Source: Typhlomys cinereus (lineage: Eukaryota > Chordata > Mammalia > Rodentia > Platacanthomyidae). From it: 64,000 bases of DNA. A program made the translations under genes and the position numbers. The notes under the pieces are model-generated. The model was not told where the DNA came from. It saw only the letters and a list, made by a program, of their open reading frames with translations, and searched no databases. Location of the stretch: assembly GCA_023101885.1 (NCBI GenBank), contig JALPQD010000087.1:7043102-7107101 (forward strand), given 5' to 3'. Below are positions 34,311 to 46,680 of this stretch, one piece after another (position 1 is the first letter of the stretch; each line of letters begins with the position of its first letter).

Positions 34311-35699
34311 AGAGCGTCCACCATGCTCTTTTTCAAAAGGTTCATGGGAGCTAAGGGACAAGCAGATGACGAGTTTCTTCCAACACGAGCTCTAGAAGCC
34401 CCTGTTTGGGTTCTTGTATGTCAGTTTGTTCAATCCTCAACCAGTACTTGGTCTTAAACCAGTACTTAGGATACAAGAAATGGGGAGGGGCCAAGCTAGA
34501 TAGGTCTGTATGTAGATAATATGATGAAGAACACAAGGAAGGAAGAAAAGAATCAATGAGCTAGACAGAGAGATAGACATACAGGGTAAGGAGCCACACT
34601 ACTATATTCAGGCAATTTGATCTTTTCTTCATCATTAGAATGTCACCTTTAACCACAAACTGTATAACTTTTATTTCCCCTTTCAGCATTCTCTCTTTCA
34701 TAGAAATCAGAAGTCCGCAGTCCAATAAGCCATAGATGTTAATGTTAAGGTGAATTTAAATGCACCTGATCTGATGCATAGAGTAAGGACAGAAAAGATA
34801 GCTGGACAGTTGGTCATAAACTCACATAAACCATCCATGTGAGTAAGACGGCCAGGCTGCTGTTCCTCACGAGGACCCTTGACAGAGCATCTGAGCAAGT
34901 AGATGCTAGACGGTAAAGAACAAATCAGCCGCAGACGTTTTCCCTTGGAAGCCTTCCACACTGTGTTGCACAAGTGCAAATGGTGAGGCGGATGCGCTCA
35001 TAGAGGTGCACACATAGACTAAGCACACCAACAACTGGCTCAGCAACATTGTTTCAAGCTGGCTGACAAGAAGAAATAGCATGAGAATCGGGTAATTTTT
35101 GTCACCTGTTAGCAACCAAAGTAGATGCCATGGAGGGAACATTTTTCTATCCATATCCCCAAAGCTGGAAATCAATAATGATTTTCCAGTTCAAATGTAC
35201 ACGCTAATTATTCTGCACACCGTGATGTAAAAACCCAGCAAGACATGCAGTACTTTGAAAAAAAAAAAAAAATCACGGCAGTCTCCAAACTGAAGGAACT
35301 CTCGTATAGTAACTTTTTCGTCTTGTCACTGAATAGTCACAGTACTTGTCTTTAAAGACCACTCTACTAGGCAGCTTAAATGTCTATTTATTTGATTTAG
35401 CAGTAATGATGAGAGATGTTAAACTGTTACAACCAGACTTGGCCAAGGATACAGCCTTTTCGTGTGGAAAAAGAGAATGAAATTTGAGCCAGAAGTCTCA
35501 AGATTGGACAGACTCTATCACTATATCTGTGTGACATAAAGGTCATTGAACTTGGGTACTTGTTTATAAACTAGCAATAATAAAAGTTCCTTTTCTGAAT
35601 TCATTTGATATTTAGAAAACCCATATACCCCAAAAGTGATATTATATATAAATTACCAACAAACCTATGCGCCTAATTTGACTTGAATGATGCTTATGG
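34311..35699. other. Unassigned DNA
   Basis: Minus-strand frames of about 90 codons at 34707-35175 have no recognisable domain. A run of about 16 A's lies near 35258-35273. Nothing else is supported. Confidence 0.45.
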
Positions 35700-36015
35700 G
35701 TCATAGGATTCCTGACTCCTGCTTCATGGCCGCTATCCCCACTGGCAGTCCAAGTTCAAAGACTGATCCTGGCCATACCTCTTGGCCTGGGCAAAAGTTC
35801 TGGGAAATCACTTCCAAACCCTGCCCCCCTCAGCCTACCCACAACCCTACATAAAACCTGCCATTCCCTTCTCTCCACATTCTTTTTCCTTTCCTCCTTC
35901 CTCTCCTCTCTCTCTCTCTTCCTTCTGCTACTCACCCTCTTGTGGTTTCCATTGGCCCGGCGGTTCTGGAACTCCAACTGAAACTTCCATCTAGTCTATG
36001 GTGCCATGTGTTAAT
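35700..36015 (+). mobile_element. Probable retroviral-type LTR fragment
   Basis: A TATA-like 'acataaaacc' near 35850 is followed by a long CT-rich stretch (35870-35930), 'ctcttgtggtttccattggc', 'ccggcggttctggaactcc', and 'gtgccatgtgttaata'. This layout of TATA box, CT-rich leader and a terminal 'gtgccatgtg'-type block is typical of rodent ERV LTRs. The polyadenylation signal appears mutated ('actgaaact'). No internal viral gene adjoins it. The boundaries are approximate and the call is by recollection. Confidence 0.4.
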
Positions 36016-37189
36016 ATTTTTAAACTTTGCAATGGGCAAAGTTATCAGTAGGGAGGGGACAAAAGATATACTAGTGATTCCAGATCACTGTGAATCAAAG
36101 ACTAACACTGAAAACCCACATTTAACTTTATCAAAGGTTAAGGGAAGATACCCTAATGTCATTGGCTTAGCTCTGCAGAAACTATGCAAGCTAGGACTAT
36201 TGTGAATACAGGTTGAAAATTCAAATGTCAACATGGGATATGTCTGAAGTAAGAAGCATATGTGTGAGCGACAGCATAGTGAGCAAAAGATACTGAGCCC
36301 CAGAGAGGATACCACAGGGAGTGCTGGGGGTTGGGGAAAGTGCAGAGTGCTCTGAAGACTTAATGTGGCCAATGTTCTTCATGAGGGAAATTTGGATCTC
36401 TTCCTACTAGATTTCATGTATTTCCAAGAGAATATCGATGGAAACTAAATGCACATGCAAAATCTCTGTTTTTTGTCTTAAACTCATATTAGCTACGAAA
36501 TATCACATGAATCAATAGTAAGACCCATAAAACAAGAGTAGATTCAGGTCTATTTATGAATTTGGATTCCCCTAAAATGAGAAAGAAGACAGAAGCAAAG
36601 GATCAGTACTGACTTGCTCTCACATTCACAAAGTAGGTCTTGTGGAATGTAGATATTCTGGTGCTATTAAAGAGAACAGTCAAAAGAAAAGAGAAACCTG
36701 AAGTGAAGTTCTGGTCATTTACGGGAAATGACCTTTGAGATCATCTTGCCTAGTATGAAACTTACTAGCTCCACCCACACCCCACATCCACGCTAAACAG
36801 TATTTAGGCCAACAGTGCCTCAAGATGAAACCAAAACCTGTCTGTCAGGCCGGAGTCCATGGAAACACAGGAAATATGCTTGATAGACAGGTGTAAAAGG
36901 ACAGGGATTGGCAGTCAATGCCCTTCTCAGGAGGAGGCCAGCAGAGCCTCCGAAACTACACTGAGTGAGACCACTCTTCCTCCAAGCTTTGCAAAGCAAA
37001 TAAGGAACAGCTCAATTCTGCTGGGTTTTTTTGTTTTGTTTTTGGTGCCAGTGTGAATATATCATAGATAACAAACAAAAGGAACAGTATGTACAAAAAT
37101 AAAATTACTGTAAAAGAGTACCTTGTTGAAAAAAAGTTTAGATTTAACTGGAGAAAAATGTTACTTGATTTATTAAATGAGAATCTTTA
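36016..37189. other. Unassigned DNA
   Basis: No supported feature. A 95-codon minus-strand frame at 36085-36372 has no recognisable domain. Confidence 0.45.
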
Positions 37190-37293
37190 TCTTTTTTTTT
37201 CCTCTGCTTTTTGGTAATGCTGGGGGGTCAACCCCAAACTTGGGGTCTTTTGCATGCTAGGCAAGACTCTACCACTGAACAATGTTTCCAGAA
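37190..37293 (-). repeat. ID-type SINE, antisense
   Basis: An oligo-T run (tail complement) is followed by 'aatgctggggggtcaacccc' and 'tgcatgctaggcaagactct' plus 'accactgaacaat', the complement of the ID head (A box and B box regions). Confidence 0.75.
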
Positions 37294-40200
37294 AGGATCT
37301 CACAAACAGCAAGAGGAGTTAGAGTTAAATAAAATTATTTTCAAAAAAATAAACTAATTAACCTACCTAATACTTATACGTGTGCCTAAGGGTGTATAAT
37401 GGGAAGATTTTAAGAACGTTTTCATATTTTCACTCAGATGATTAAATATATTCAATTGCTATTTATTCAAAACAACTACTGTAACTAAAACAACCAATGA
37501 TGAGTGATTCTTTTTTATCTTACAACTTCAACTGCAGATAGAGAAGCACAAAGGAAACTTGGATGTTTATTAGTGATAACAAAGAAACATGGTACTTGAG
37601 GTTGCAAATGAGTAATTATAAAGTACAAAACAAAGTCAAGATCTAGTATTCAGGGGAAAGATGTCCTCATGCAATTCAAGCTTTCTTCCACCCACCTGTT
37701 CCTAAATGCTCTTCAGCTACCCTTTGACTACTATTAGCTGGGCTTGTTAATAACATAACCTGGCTGAGGCATATCTTAGTACCTTTGGTCTCACATCAGA
37801 CCAGCTCTGCTATAATTTAAGTACCTGGAACAACCGGCTCACTAGCTTGTTGCTTCAAACCATCACTTATTTAAAGTCATAAGTGTTTATGAAGAGTGTA
37901 GTGAGGAAGCTGGACTCAATGACAAGCCTTCGGCTGGGTGCTCCAGGACTTTGTCTCCTTAAGAGCATTGCCACCTCAACGCCATCTTCTGGCTCACTAA
38001 GGACCCTCTTACTTTCAGTTTCCCTGCGATTTGACCTTGTTCACCACAAGGATGTTTATGGCTCTGTCCTCAGCAACTGGTAGATTAAGCTAACCGCACA
38101 CGGTTGGGGATGTTTTGAAAACATGGGGAGATTAGCTGCTGTCTGAAGCTGATGTTCTTTATCTTTGGAGGTCTACCTGTCCCCAACCCTAGAGCTGGCA
38201 GTGATATGTCATAGCCTGAAACACATCTGGAAGTGCCCCTTAGTGAGAAGCATGGGATATTACTGTTCCTTTGTTACTTTTCCCACTTGCCTTGAATGCT
38301 TTGGAGTGAATGGAGACATTTAGACAAAAAAAGCTACACAGTACACACACAAAAGCAAAATAACACAGCCCTTGGAGGGTATGATAATAATCTGATGATG
38401 ATGGCTCCCCACCAAGCAATGTGAAGCATTTCATAGTTTGTCTGGTTTGGCCAGTTAGGGAAGGCGAAGAGAACAGCCTCTTCCCCCCTACCCCTCCCAA
38501 GGCAGCGAGGCAAGGCATCTTGGAATTAGGGCTGGGTCTACTGATAAGCATGGTGGGACTGAGTCCCTCCACACACCTCATGTGGGTCACTCTATGTCAG
38601 CTTGTAAACATGAGTCATTTGAATCCTAAACTGTGTGTAGTAAAGAGAAACTCTCAGGATGCATTCTTATTTCTCATCTGTTGCTGAAATCTGACATTTA
38701 AAAAAAAGACCTAACCCTATTCATATGTTTAATTATTATGTTCCATAATCTTGCTGTTCAAATTCTGTGCCAGTCTTCTGAGGCATGGAGTTCCCTGTGA
38801 CGTCAGTAATAACTGACCTATTTATCTCTACCCCAGAGGCTGTTGATCTGAAAGTAGAGGTTCAAAGAAAAAAAAAGTCAGCATTTTCATTACCTTACTA
38901 TGTGCATAATTAGTAATGGGAAAAACCCAGAAAGAAACAGAAATACAGAGGGGAAAACTCCTGAGAACCTTGGGTTGATGGAACTGACCAGTACTAAGAA
39001 CTCCCGGGGAGAGTAAGAAAATGCCTCAAATACCTCCTTGAATGCCAGTTCATTTGTTTCTATAACCAGAGCTGTTTTCTGTGCTAACACACACCTCCCC
39101 CTGCACGTGACCAAAGGATCACAGGCCTCTTCCAAGAGTTAACAAAAACATTACCTCATCCACAAACAACTCCATTAACTGTTCAGACCCTGTGTTCCAA
39201 AATCCTTTTCCTAGGTTTCTCGAAGTTTCTCTACTTTCAAAGCAATTACTGATGTGACCTTTCTATCTACTAAGGCCAGACAGCTCAAGGCAGCCCTATC
39301 ATAATTAATACAATCCGGGGGACTTCTCTGCAATATTTGAACACAGGAGTATATTGTAATTTCAGGAAATCACCGGTTCCTACTCACACAGAGATAAATG
39401 AGAGAGAAAAAGTGCCTGGTGCATGTTTCAGAGAAAAGAAAGCCTGAGAAGCTGTTTCCCTCAAATGGTTGATGGTCAAGAGATGGTAGAAACACTGAGC
39501 CTTCATCTCCAGATGAAACTACTGAAATATTTCAGGGGCATGGGCAAGGCAGGTAGGGGGTGTCTTGGCATGTCTCTTTCTTCATTCCATGCAATTACAG
39601 AGCAATCCAGACATTGGCCTTTACACAGGGAAAGAAAAAAAGAGTTAATTCTAGATAGGGATCGTATCCTCATTCAAAAGGGTAATAAAACCTGGCTCTA
39701 TTGTTCAGTTCAAAGGGCAAAAACAACAGGAATCTAAACATAGGGTACAGACTTACCTGAAAGGAAAGTCCTCATCCCCAAAAGCAGCCTGTAGACTCAC
39801 TGTCTAAATGACCTCACATAGGCAAAGTGGCCTGCTGACCTCCACCTGTCCCTGCAAGGGAAAGGTCTTGGGTGGTTTCAAATAAAAAAAAGAAAGAAAA
39901 CAAATAATGTCAAGAGTGTCTCAACTCTCCCGTGCATGCAGACGCATCTGTAAAAGCAGATGCTAGACCCAGGTACAGACCCACTGGAACAGTGGCAAGT
40001 CAGTGTTCCTTTGAGCTGCATGTAATTCCCGAAAGAAATTTATTGCTGATTATGGATCATCAGCCTGTTTGGTTCACTCAAAGATTTTAGAGGATGGATG
40101 AAGAAGCCACCAACGCGTCCTGCAGAGTTGGGGGCTTCCTTCAAAATGACTCCAGTCATTACAAAAGTTATGTTCAGATAAGATTTCAGTGAAAATGATA

Positions 40201-40295
40201 TGATTGGTCCATATGAAATTTAAAGAGAACTACATAGTCAGACATACTTCTTCTAAATGTTGCATTAATTACACTTGATATGAAATTATCAATAA
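37294..40295. other. Unassigned DNA
   Basis: Three kilobases without a gene I can support. The longest frames (116 codons minus at 38240-38590, 104 codons plus at 39423-39737) have no recognisable domain and no repeat is recognised. Confidence 0.45.
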
Positions 40296-40585
40296 CAGGT
40301 GTGTGTGTGTGTGTGTGTGTGTGTGTATTTGGAGGGGCTGATGTGGAGACCAGAAGTTGGTATTTAATGTTTTCTTTAATTACTTTCCAATATATTCTTG
40401 AGTGAGGGTCTCTTTTTTAAATCTGTAGCTCACCCTTTCGCCTAGCATTTCCAGACCAAAAATTTTTAGGGATCCTCCTGCCTTTACCTCCCCAGCACTG
40501 GGATTATGATCACGCTGGGGTCTGAACTCAAGTCCTCGTGCCTGTGTAGCAAGCACTTTGTCAACAGTACCATCTCTCCATCTTC
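40296..40585 (-). repeat. B4/RSINE-like composite SINE, antisense, with (GT)n
   Basis: A (GT)13 tract (tail complement) is followed by 'ggtctcttttttaaatctg', 'cctccccagcactgggatta', and 'gtctgaactcaagtcctcgt' with 'gtagcaagcactttgtcaac' at the end (complement of the tRNA-like head). Confidence 0.75.
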
Positions 40586-43500
40586 CTCAACACTGATTCT
40601 CTAAGTGTATCAACCTCAAGACAATTGATGTGACAACCCAATTCACATGTAATGGAATAGAAGGGATATCTTTCTTTTTCTTACTTTCTTAACTTATTTT
40701 CAAAGTCACTGTTATAACCGGAAACCTGTCTTTAGATTTTATCAAATATAATTCTAGTTTTCCTAAATATTATATCCTACGGTCTTAATCAGAGGCCATG
40801 TTTACCTTAAATCCCCTCTTTTATCATGACTTCTAACTTTTTTATTCCACTTCGTCTTCAAAGGAGAACCAATTTCATCTTGAAGGTGAACTACTTGCTT
40901 GGCATTGCTTTGGGTTCCCATTGCAGTGCCAGCTCTTCTTACCTATGAGATTATTTTTTCTTTTTGTCTGTCTCAATTATTTATTGCCTTTAAGGGATGC
41001 CTTGTTCTTTGCTCCAAGCAGCCACCCGATAATTACATCAATGTCTGTAGCATGGCTTCTTTCCCAAAGCCCAAGCTCTGAGCCCTCATTTCCCAGCCTT
41101 ACAATGGGAGACTGTTCTTACCTTCTTTCTGCTTTGCCAATGGCATCCTCTTTACTCTTTACTGACCTCCAGTTATTTGTAATTCTTCTGCGCTATAATA
41201 ATCTCTCACTGTCGTACGTTTGACAACACATTTCAAATTTTCTGCAATTTTTATCCAGGAATATCATGGATAAATTTATAAAATAAGCACCTCTATGAGC
41301 AAAAGAAAATTCATCTGAAATCATAGTTTACATCATGGCTGCTGCTCTCCATTTCTTTCCAACCCATAGGTCAAAGCTGTATCCATAGTTAAAACACTGT
41401 GAATGAATTCTTGTTGGCATTAACCTGATATTCTAGCTTTTACTGAATGTCAGGTTGGTCACTGAGAATTAAGCTCCTCCTGAAGCAAAATGTATCAGTG
41501 TTTAGGTAACATGCATCTCACTGAAATGTTTATTATTCTGCTAGTTATTTCCTTCCTGCCTCGGATTTGCATCCAGCCTCTCTCTTTCAGCTTTCCCTGC
41601 AACCAGAGCCTGCAAACTGCAGCCAATAAAATTATCACCAATAGGAGACACTAGAGGGTGAACAGGAGGAGGAAAAGAATGCTAGTTCCTTCCTGTCTGG
41701 TGCCTGCGAGATTCCTGTTGGCTTCCTGCTTTGTGATCATTCCTCTGTAAGGCTGTTTCATTTGGACATAATCTCTCCAGCAGCATCTGACCAGTATTGA
41801 GTCCTTTCCAGGGCTCCAACACCAACTTTAAGGGGTACCTGTCGCCCCTGACACCAGCTCAAGACCCACAACCCCCTTTCAAGATCTCCAAACATCTGCT
41901 TGAAATCCAGAGATCCTACACCAGTCAGACAGTACCTTGACCTCAGAAATCCACCTTGGGCTATTTAGAACCTTTCTCTAAGCATCTAGCCTTAAATAGT
42001 TTCAAATTAACCTTTTGTTCTCCTAGCTTGGCTGGTAAAAGCTATTTCTTGCAGAATGCCTTGAAGTTTTATTTTTAATCCCCATTCAACAATTCTTGTT
42101 ATCAGACTCCCTCCATTCCAATAACCAGAGAATATCTCTATTGGGCCCTTCTAACGTGTCTTACAAACAACTATTACTAATTTGGGAAGTCATTGCTTAA
42201 TACTGGGTGCTAGGCTTCCTCAAAACTTTCTTAACCAACAGTTTAACAAAACATATTGCCAAGCCGAGTATCATTAACCACTAAAGTACGCAAGAGAATT
42301 TTAAAAGCTTCTAAATTGTGAACATAAGGAAAATCACCTTTCTTTCCAAGTAATGGCTACAGGGGTATCATCCAGATACCCTCTCAGGACCAACACTGTC
42401 TTTTCTACAGTTGCTGAGAGCATAAACTGCATTAACAGCAGGCCACATCTGTGTGTCTACAGAAGATTCCATCAGCTGATGGAGCTGAAGAGCTCAAAGT
42501 TACACCTCTCTCCCGTCCAGTCACACGTATGTCATAGGCCCCTCCCGGAGTGCAACATTGTCACAGTGTCTGGCGCTGTTACTGATAAATTCACTGGTCC
42601 TGCTTCTGAGATCCCCATGAAATCAGCAGAGTCTTTCACTGCAGCTGCATCATGACTTAGTTCTTCTTACCAACTTTTTTTCACTCATTCACTGATACTT
42701 GTTGATTGTGATTGTCCACAAGTCTCTGTCTTTATGTTGGCTTTTTCACCTAAACTGTGAATGATCACTATCCCCAAGAATCACCACTTTTTTAGGTCAA
42801 GCAGCCCAAGGATAATCATAGGAACATTGTCATGTATGGTAGACAAACGCTGTCATGACTCAGACAGTAGTTCCCTCTCCAAGAGAAAGAGAATAAGGAG
42901 AATCATTAAAAGCAAGAAAAATTACAGAAAGGAAAAATGAGATCATATAGCCTCCCCACCATGAGTCATGGCAAAAATTTACAAAAGGCAAAATGGGGCT
43001 TTATATGAAGCAATCCGAAAGGTCATCAGAAAAGGTCCAATAAAAATGTAAATGTTTGATAGTAACATTATCAGAAAAATTAACAGATGTGAATTATCCA
43101 GACATTATCACCAGACCCTTCCCTGACATAAAGTGAAATCTGGAGAAACTATCACAGAGGATGTAGCATGTGGAGTGTGAGGCTTGGGATGGGATCCTTT
43201 GAATTCATTTACCAAAGATCTATTCCTAATGGGACTGGATATAGAGATGCTATCTTTATATGTGTAATAAAAGTTAAATGACATCACAAGGGCCCAGATT
43301 CAATAATATTAGTGTTCAGATCTTTCCCTCACTCCTTCCTGTTGGGTCCACAGTAAGAAAGCAGTTATCTAAAATCAAGAAAGAAAGTCTTCATATAAAT
43401 CGAATGGGCTTAAAGCCTCCATAATGTTAGAAATGTGTGTCTGTTGTTTGCACTACTAAATCTGCTTACATGGTTAAAACCTGAATTTAAGAATAATTTC

Positions 43501-43899
43501 CTATGAATCCCACGTAGACATAACCTTCCAAATCATCACAGCCCTTACTGAGCTGATAGTGCTGGATTCTGATGATTGAGCCCTTTCTAGGGTCTGCAAT
43601 CTTAGCATGACTGAACTTTAGTTGGGTCAGTGATTGCAAAGGTCAGAGAATCAACCCCTACCTAAAGTATGCAACCAATTTAGGCAGCAAGAAAGGAACT
43701 GATTAAACCAGAACCTATACAAATGGTTTTCACGCCAACTAAAGGAAATAGTATTCCTTTCTAGACAACATGGACACCTGTAGATCACTGTAATGAAGAC
43801 AATGCTATAGTCACTTGGCAAGCATCCAGTTCACTCTCAAAATGCTCCTTTGAAAAAGGGATTATTGTATCTCTGAACCAAGATGAATGAGAAACCCAA
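40586..43899. other. Unassigned DNA
   Basis: Frames of about 100 codons at 40921-41223 and 42353-42655 show no recognisable domain. The stretch 41560-42060 is somewhat richer in GC and may be an old LTR-type repeat, but I cannot assign it. No other feature. Confidence 0.4.
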
Positions 43900-43990
43900 A
43901 ACACAAAGGAATCAGAGACATTTCTTAAGGTCAAATGACTTACAAAGAATGGAGTTTGGGTTTAAAGCCAAGGAGCCTGACAATCTCACC
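43900..43990 (-). repeat. MIR relic, antisense
   Basis: 'aatcagagacatttcttaag' followed by 'gtcaaatgacttacaaag' and 'gtttgggtttaaagcc' follows the complement of the MIR core (gaggttaagtgacttgccc...ggatttgaaccc). Confidence 0.45.
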
Positions 43991-44740
43991 AACGTCTTAC
44001 TTATCTTCCTCAAATGTGTTTAGCCTGCTATTTTTCTCCAAAGGGTCACTCTAGCTTGGTCAATGGCTGTCATGAATCCTTAACATATACAGTATTCATG
44101 GTCTGTCTATTTTTCAATAGGGAAAATACTATGAACTTCCCTTTACACAAATAAACCTTGGAAAACACCAACCAAAGCATGGAGAATTCTCTTTTGCATA
44201 CCCATTCATGTTTGCACAGAGCAAACATAAGAATGGACTAATAATCTCAATCAGAGAAAACTATCTTGTCTAGTGGGCATTTGGCTTAGGTCATCTGAAA
44301 TAGTAGAGTGCCTTCCTTCAACTGACTAATTGCTAAGTCTACTTTTTCTTTTGTTCTCTTAAACACACCATTCTTGTAAGCTTTCTAACCCTAATTATGA
44401 TACTATTGGACAATATTAATTTCTAGTCACTATGAGTCAGGAAATTTATAAGTACATTTCTCAAAAAATATTACATTTATCTGTGAATTTATGTTATAGG
44501 CACAGGATATTTTTTCTTCATTGAGATGTCCTGCTCTTTTGTTTCTAAGAGAATTTCTTTATACAAAACTCAGTCCTTTAAAATACATTAAATGACAGAG
44601 AACTGAAGATGGTAATCAATTTGAAGGAGGCTTTAACTTATAGCAATTCAAAGATGTTGTATCATTTCATTCCACTGTACTGTGAAAGTTTTTCTACAAG
44701 TTCCTTCTACTGCCTATGATAAATCTGTCTGTCTCTATAC
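43991..44740. other. Unassigned AT-rich DNA
   Basis: No supported feature. Confidence 0.5.
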
Positions 44741-44800
44741 TTCTGTGTGTGTGTGTGTGTGTATGCGTGTGTGTGCATGCGCGCACATGCGCATGCGCTT
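44741..44800. repeat. (GT)n followed by alternating GC/AT purine-pyrimidine tract
   Basis: About 10 GT units, then 'gcatgcgcgcacatgcgcat' and 'gcgc', an almost unbroken alternation of purine and pyrimidine. It contains GCATGC and TGCGCA palindromes and is the strongest Z-DNA-prone sequence I see here. Confidence 0.85.
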
Positions 44801-46049
44801 TCCATAGAACTAGAAAGAGATTGAAGCATCAGCAATCCACATGTCAGTAGTATAATGACTACTTGCACACATGGCACCCACCAGGTAGGGTCTAACTTTT
44901 CTACATTCACTGACATTTGTATTTTCTACCATGTGAGACTGGACTGTTTTCATCTACATTTTCAATATGCTATTTGAGCTTTTTACTGTTAATTGGGAGC
45001 ATCTTTCATAGCAACAAATCCTCCATGAGAAAACTGGCCATCTTCTTTTCCAAAAGGAATCAATTTTGCTATATCTTTCTGTTAATTTTAGAGAAGAACA
45101 AAGACGCCCATCGTGATTTATTATTAGGTCAATGTGAGTTGAGTGGAAATACTCAGCATTAAAAGAAAAATAAAATAATTGTTTCCATAAAGTTATTAGA
45201 AACCACAATTCAGTTCATTCTTAGAACATTATATAATTCTTGAGACAATGAGATCATAAACAAAGAAATCCCAGGGGCAAAATCCCCTAGAAATTCCTAA
45301 ATATTTGCTTTAGAGCTTTCAAGTATTTTTTGCTTTAAAACTATGATCTCACACAAGAGTCAGTTATCATTAAAAGGTTTCCTCATAAGAAATATTATTA
45401 TTTCAGTAATTAGTGGAATACCAAAGGGATCTCAAGTAGATAAGAACTTAACTACCTTTTTATGCATCAACAAACAAAAGAAGAAGACAGCAGGCTTTTT
45501 GGGGGCATTCTGAAGTATTAATTATCTTGTCGATATTGAGGATTACATCATACAGGCAGCTCCTCAACTCATTCATAGATCTGTCATTGACTTTCTAATT
45601 TCAGCATTAATCTGTTTAGATAATCAATTATAATTATGCTACATATTTTTCTACATACAATTGAAACTTATTGATCTTAAGGGTCACAGAAGGCTCAAAT
45701 TAGCTGAACAGAATGTGGTGAATGGCCCTGAATGAATCCAGTGTTATGAACTCCCTGATTTTCCCTATGTGTCACATTTGATCGTGTAAAAAAATAAGAC
45801 ATTAGATCAGCTTCACGTCAGCCCAATCTTCATCTTATAAAAAAGCCAAGTTCAATATAGCAGAAGGTTTCAATCGCTTCCTGGAATGCCACTCAAATAT
45901 GTCCAGGCTAAAGTAGGTCTGGGGACTCACTGTAAAGGACAAGGGGCTTTCTATTAGTCTTGTGGGCTTTGAGAAAATCTGTGGCTTGGGAAGTTTTGGT
46001 CTTTCTCAGATAAGGTGCGGTTTCTATATAAACACCTTCAGAGTAAACT
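44801..46049. other. Unassigned AT-rich DNA
   Basis: Overlapping frames at 44917-45208 on both strands have no recognisable domain. Confidence 0.45.
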
Positions 46050-46145
46050 GAGAGATCACCAGTCAACAGAAACTCTGTCCCCACCCAGACCTGCTGAACC
46101 AAAATCTGCCTTTCATTGAGAGTCTCTGGATGATTACTGTGAAGG
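46050..46145 (+). mobile_element. MER5A-like hAT DNA transposon relic
   Basis: 'cagaaactctgtccccaccc' followed by 'agacctgctgaaccaaaatct' (first 20 shown in two parts) and 'ttcattgagagtctctggat' plus 'gatta' follows the central and 3' order of MER5A (ccccaccccagacctactgaatca...tttaacaagccctccaggtgatt). It is a non-autonomous fossil with no coding capacity. Confidence 0.55.
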
Positions 46146-46529
46146 ATAAAGGTGGAGAAATGTCAGGCTAAATGCTTAGTGCTCAGATGGAGGTCAGAAA
46201 AGGCCTCTTTCTCTCTGGGACTTTCCATATTATCATGTGGCTAGCCATTCAGGGGACTAACAGGGTGCAGCATTTGGAGTTTCCTCCAGGGAAATCACTG
46301 ATCTATGGAGAATACGTGAAGCTGATGAGGCAGAAAACCCAAACTCCACCAGCAGGTACTGCCTTTGTGTACACGACACAGGTACAATCCTTCATGTGGC
46401 ATCACAGAGGGGCCATTCTGCCTCCAAAAAGGAATTCAGTGAAGGAAAATGGGAAAAACTAACCAAAGTTCCAGATTGACCACTGCCATTGTGTTCTTTA
46501 TTAGTGAGTTCAAATTGCTAATTTTCCAA
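46146..46529. other. Unassigned DNA with a 96-codon frame
   Basis: The plus-strand frame at 46172-46462 begins with a hydrophobic stretch, but I recognise no family and it has no supporting context. It is not called a gene. Confidence 0.4.
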
Positions 46530-46680
46530 ACAATGCTGGAGAGTAGGTAGTATTTTTTCTCTTTTCATAAATGAAGAAACTGAAGTTCAGGGAAGTCCCA
46601 TCAGGAGTCACCAAACCGTGCAGTGAATAAATGGCTGAGCTGAGACCCGCACCATCTACTGTCTGCTCAGTCGCCAGCAC
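46530..46680 (-). repeat. MIR relic, antisense
   Basis: 'agtaggtagtattttttctc' then 'ttcataaatgaagaaactga' and 'agttcagggaagtccc' with 'aatggctgagctgagaccc' is the complement of the MIR core through its tRNA-proximal end. This is the best preserved MIR in the window. Confidence 0.75.

Noticed and set aside
46172..46462. 96-codon frame starting with a hydrophobic stretch
   Set aside because: A signal-peptide-like start alone is weak, and no family or gene context was recognised.
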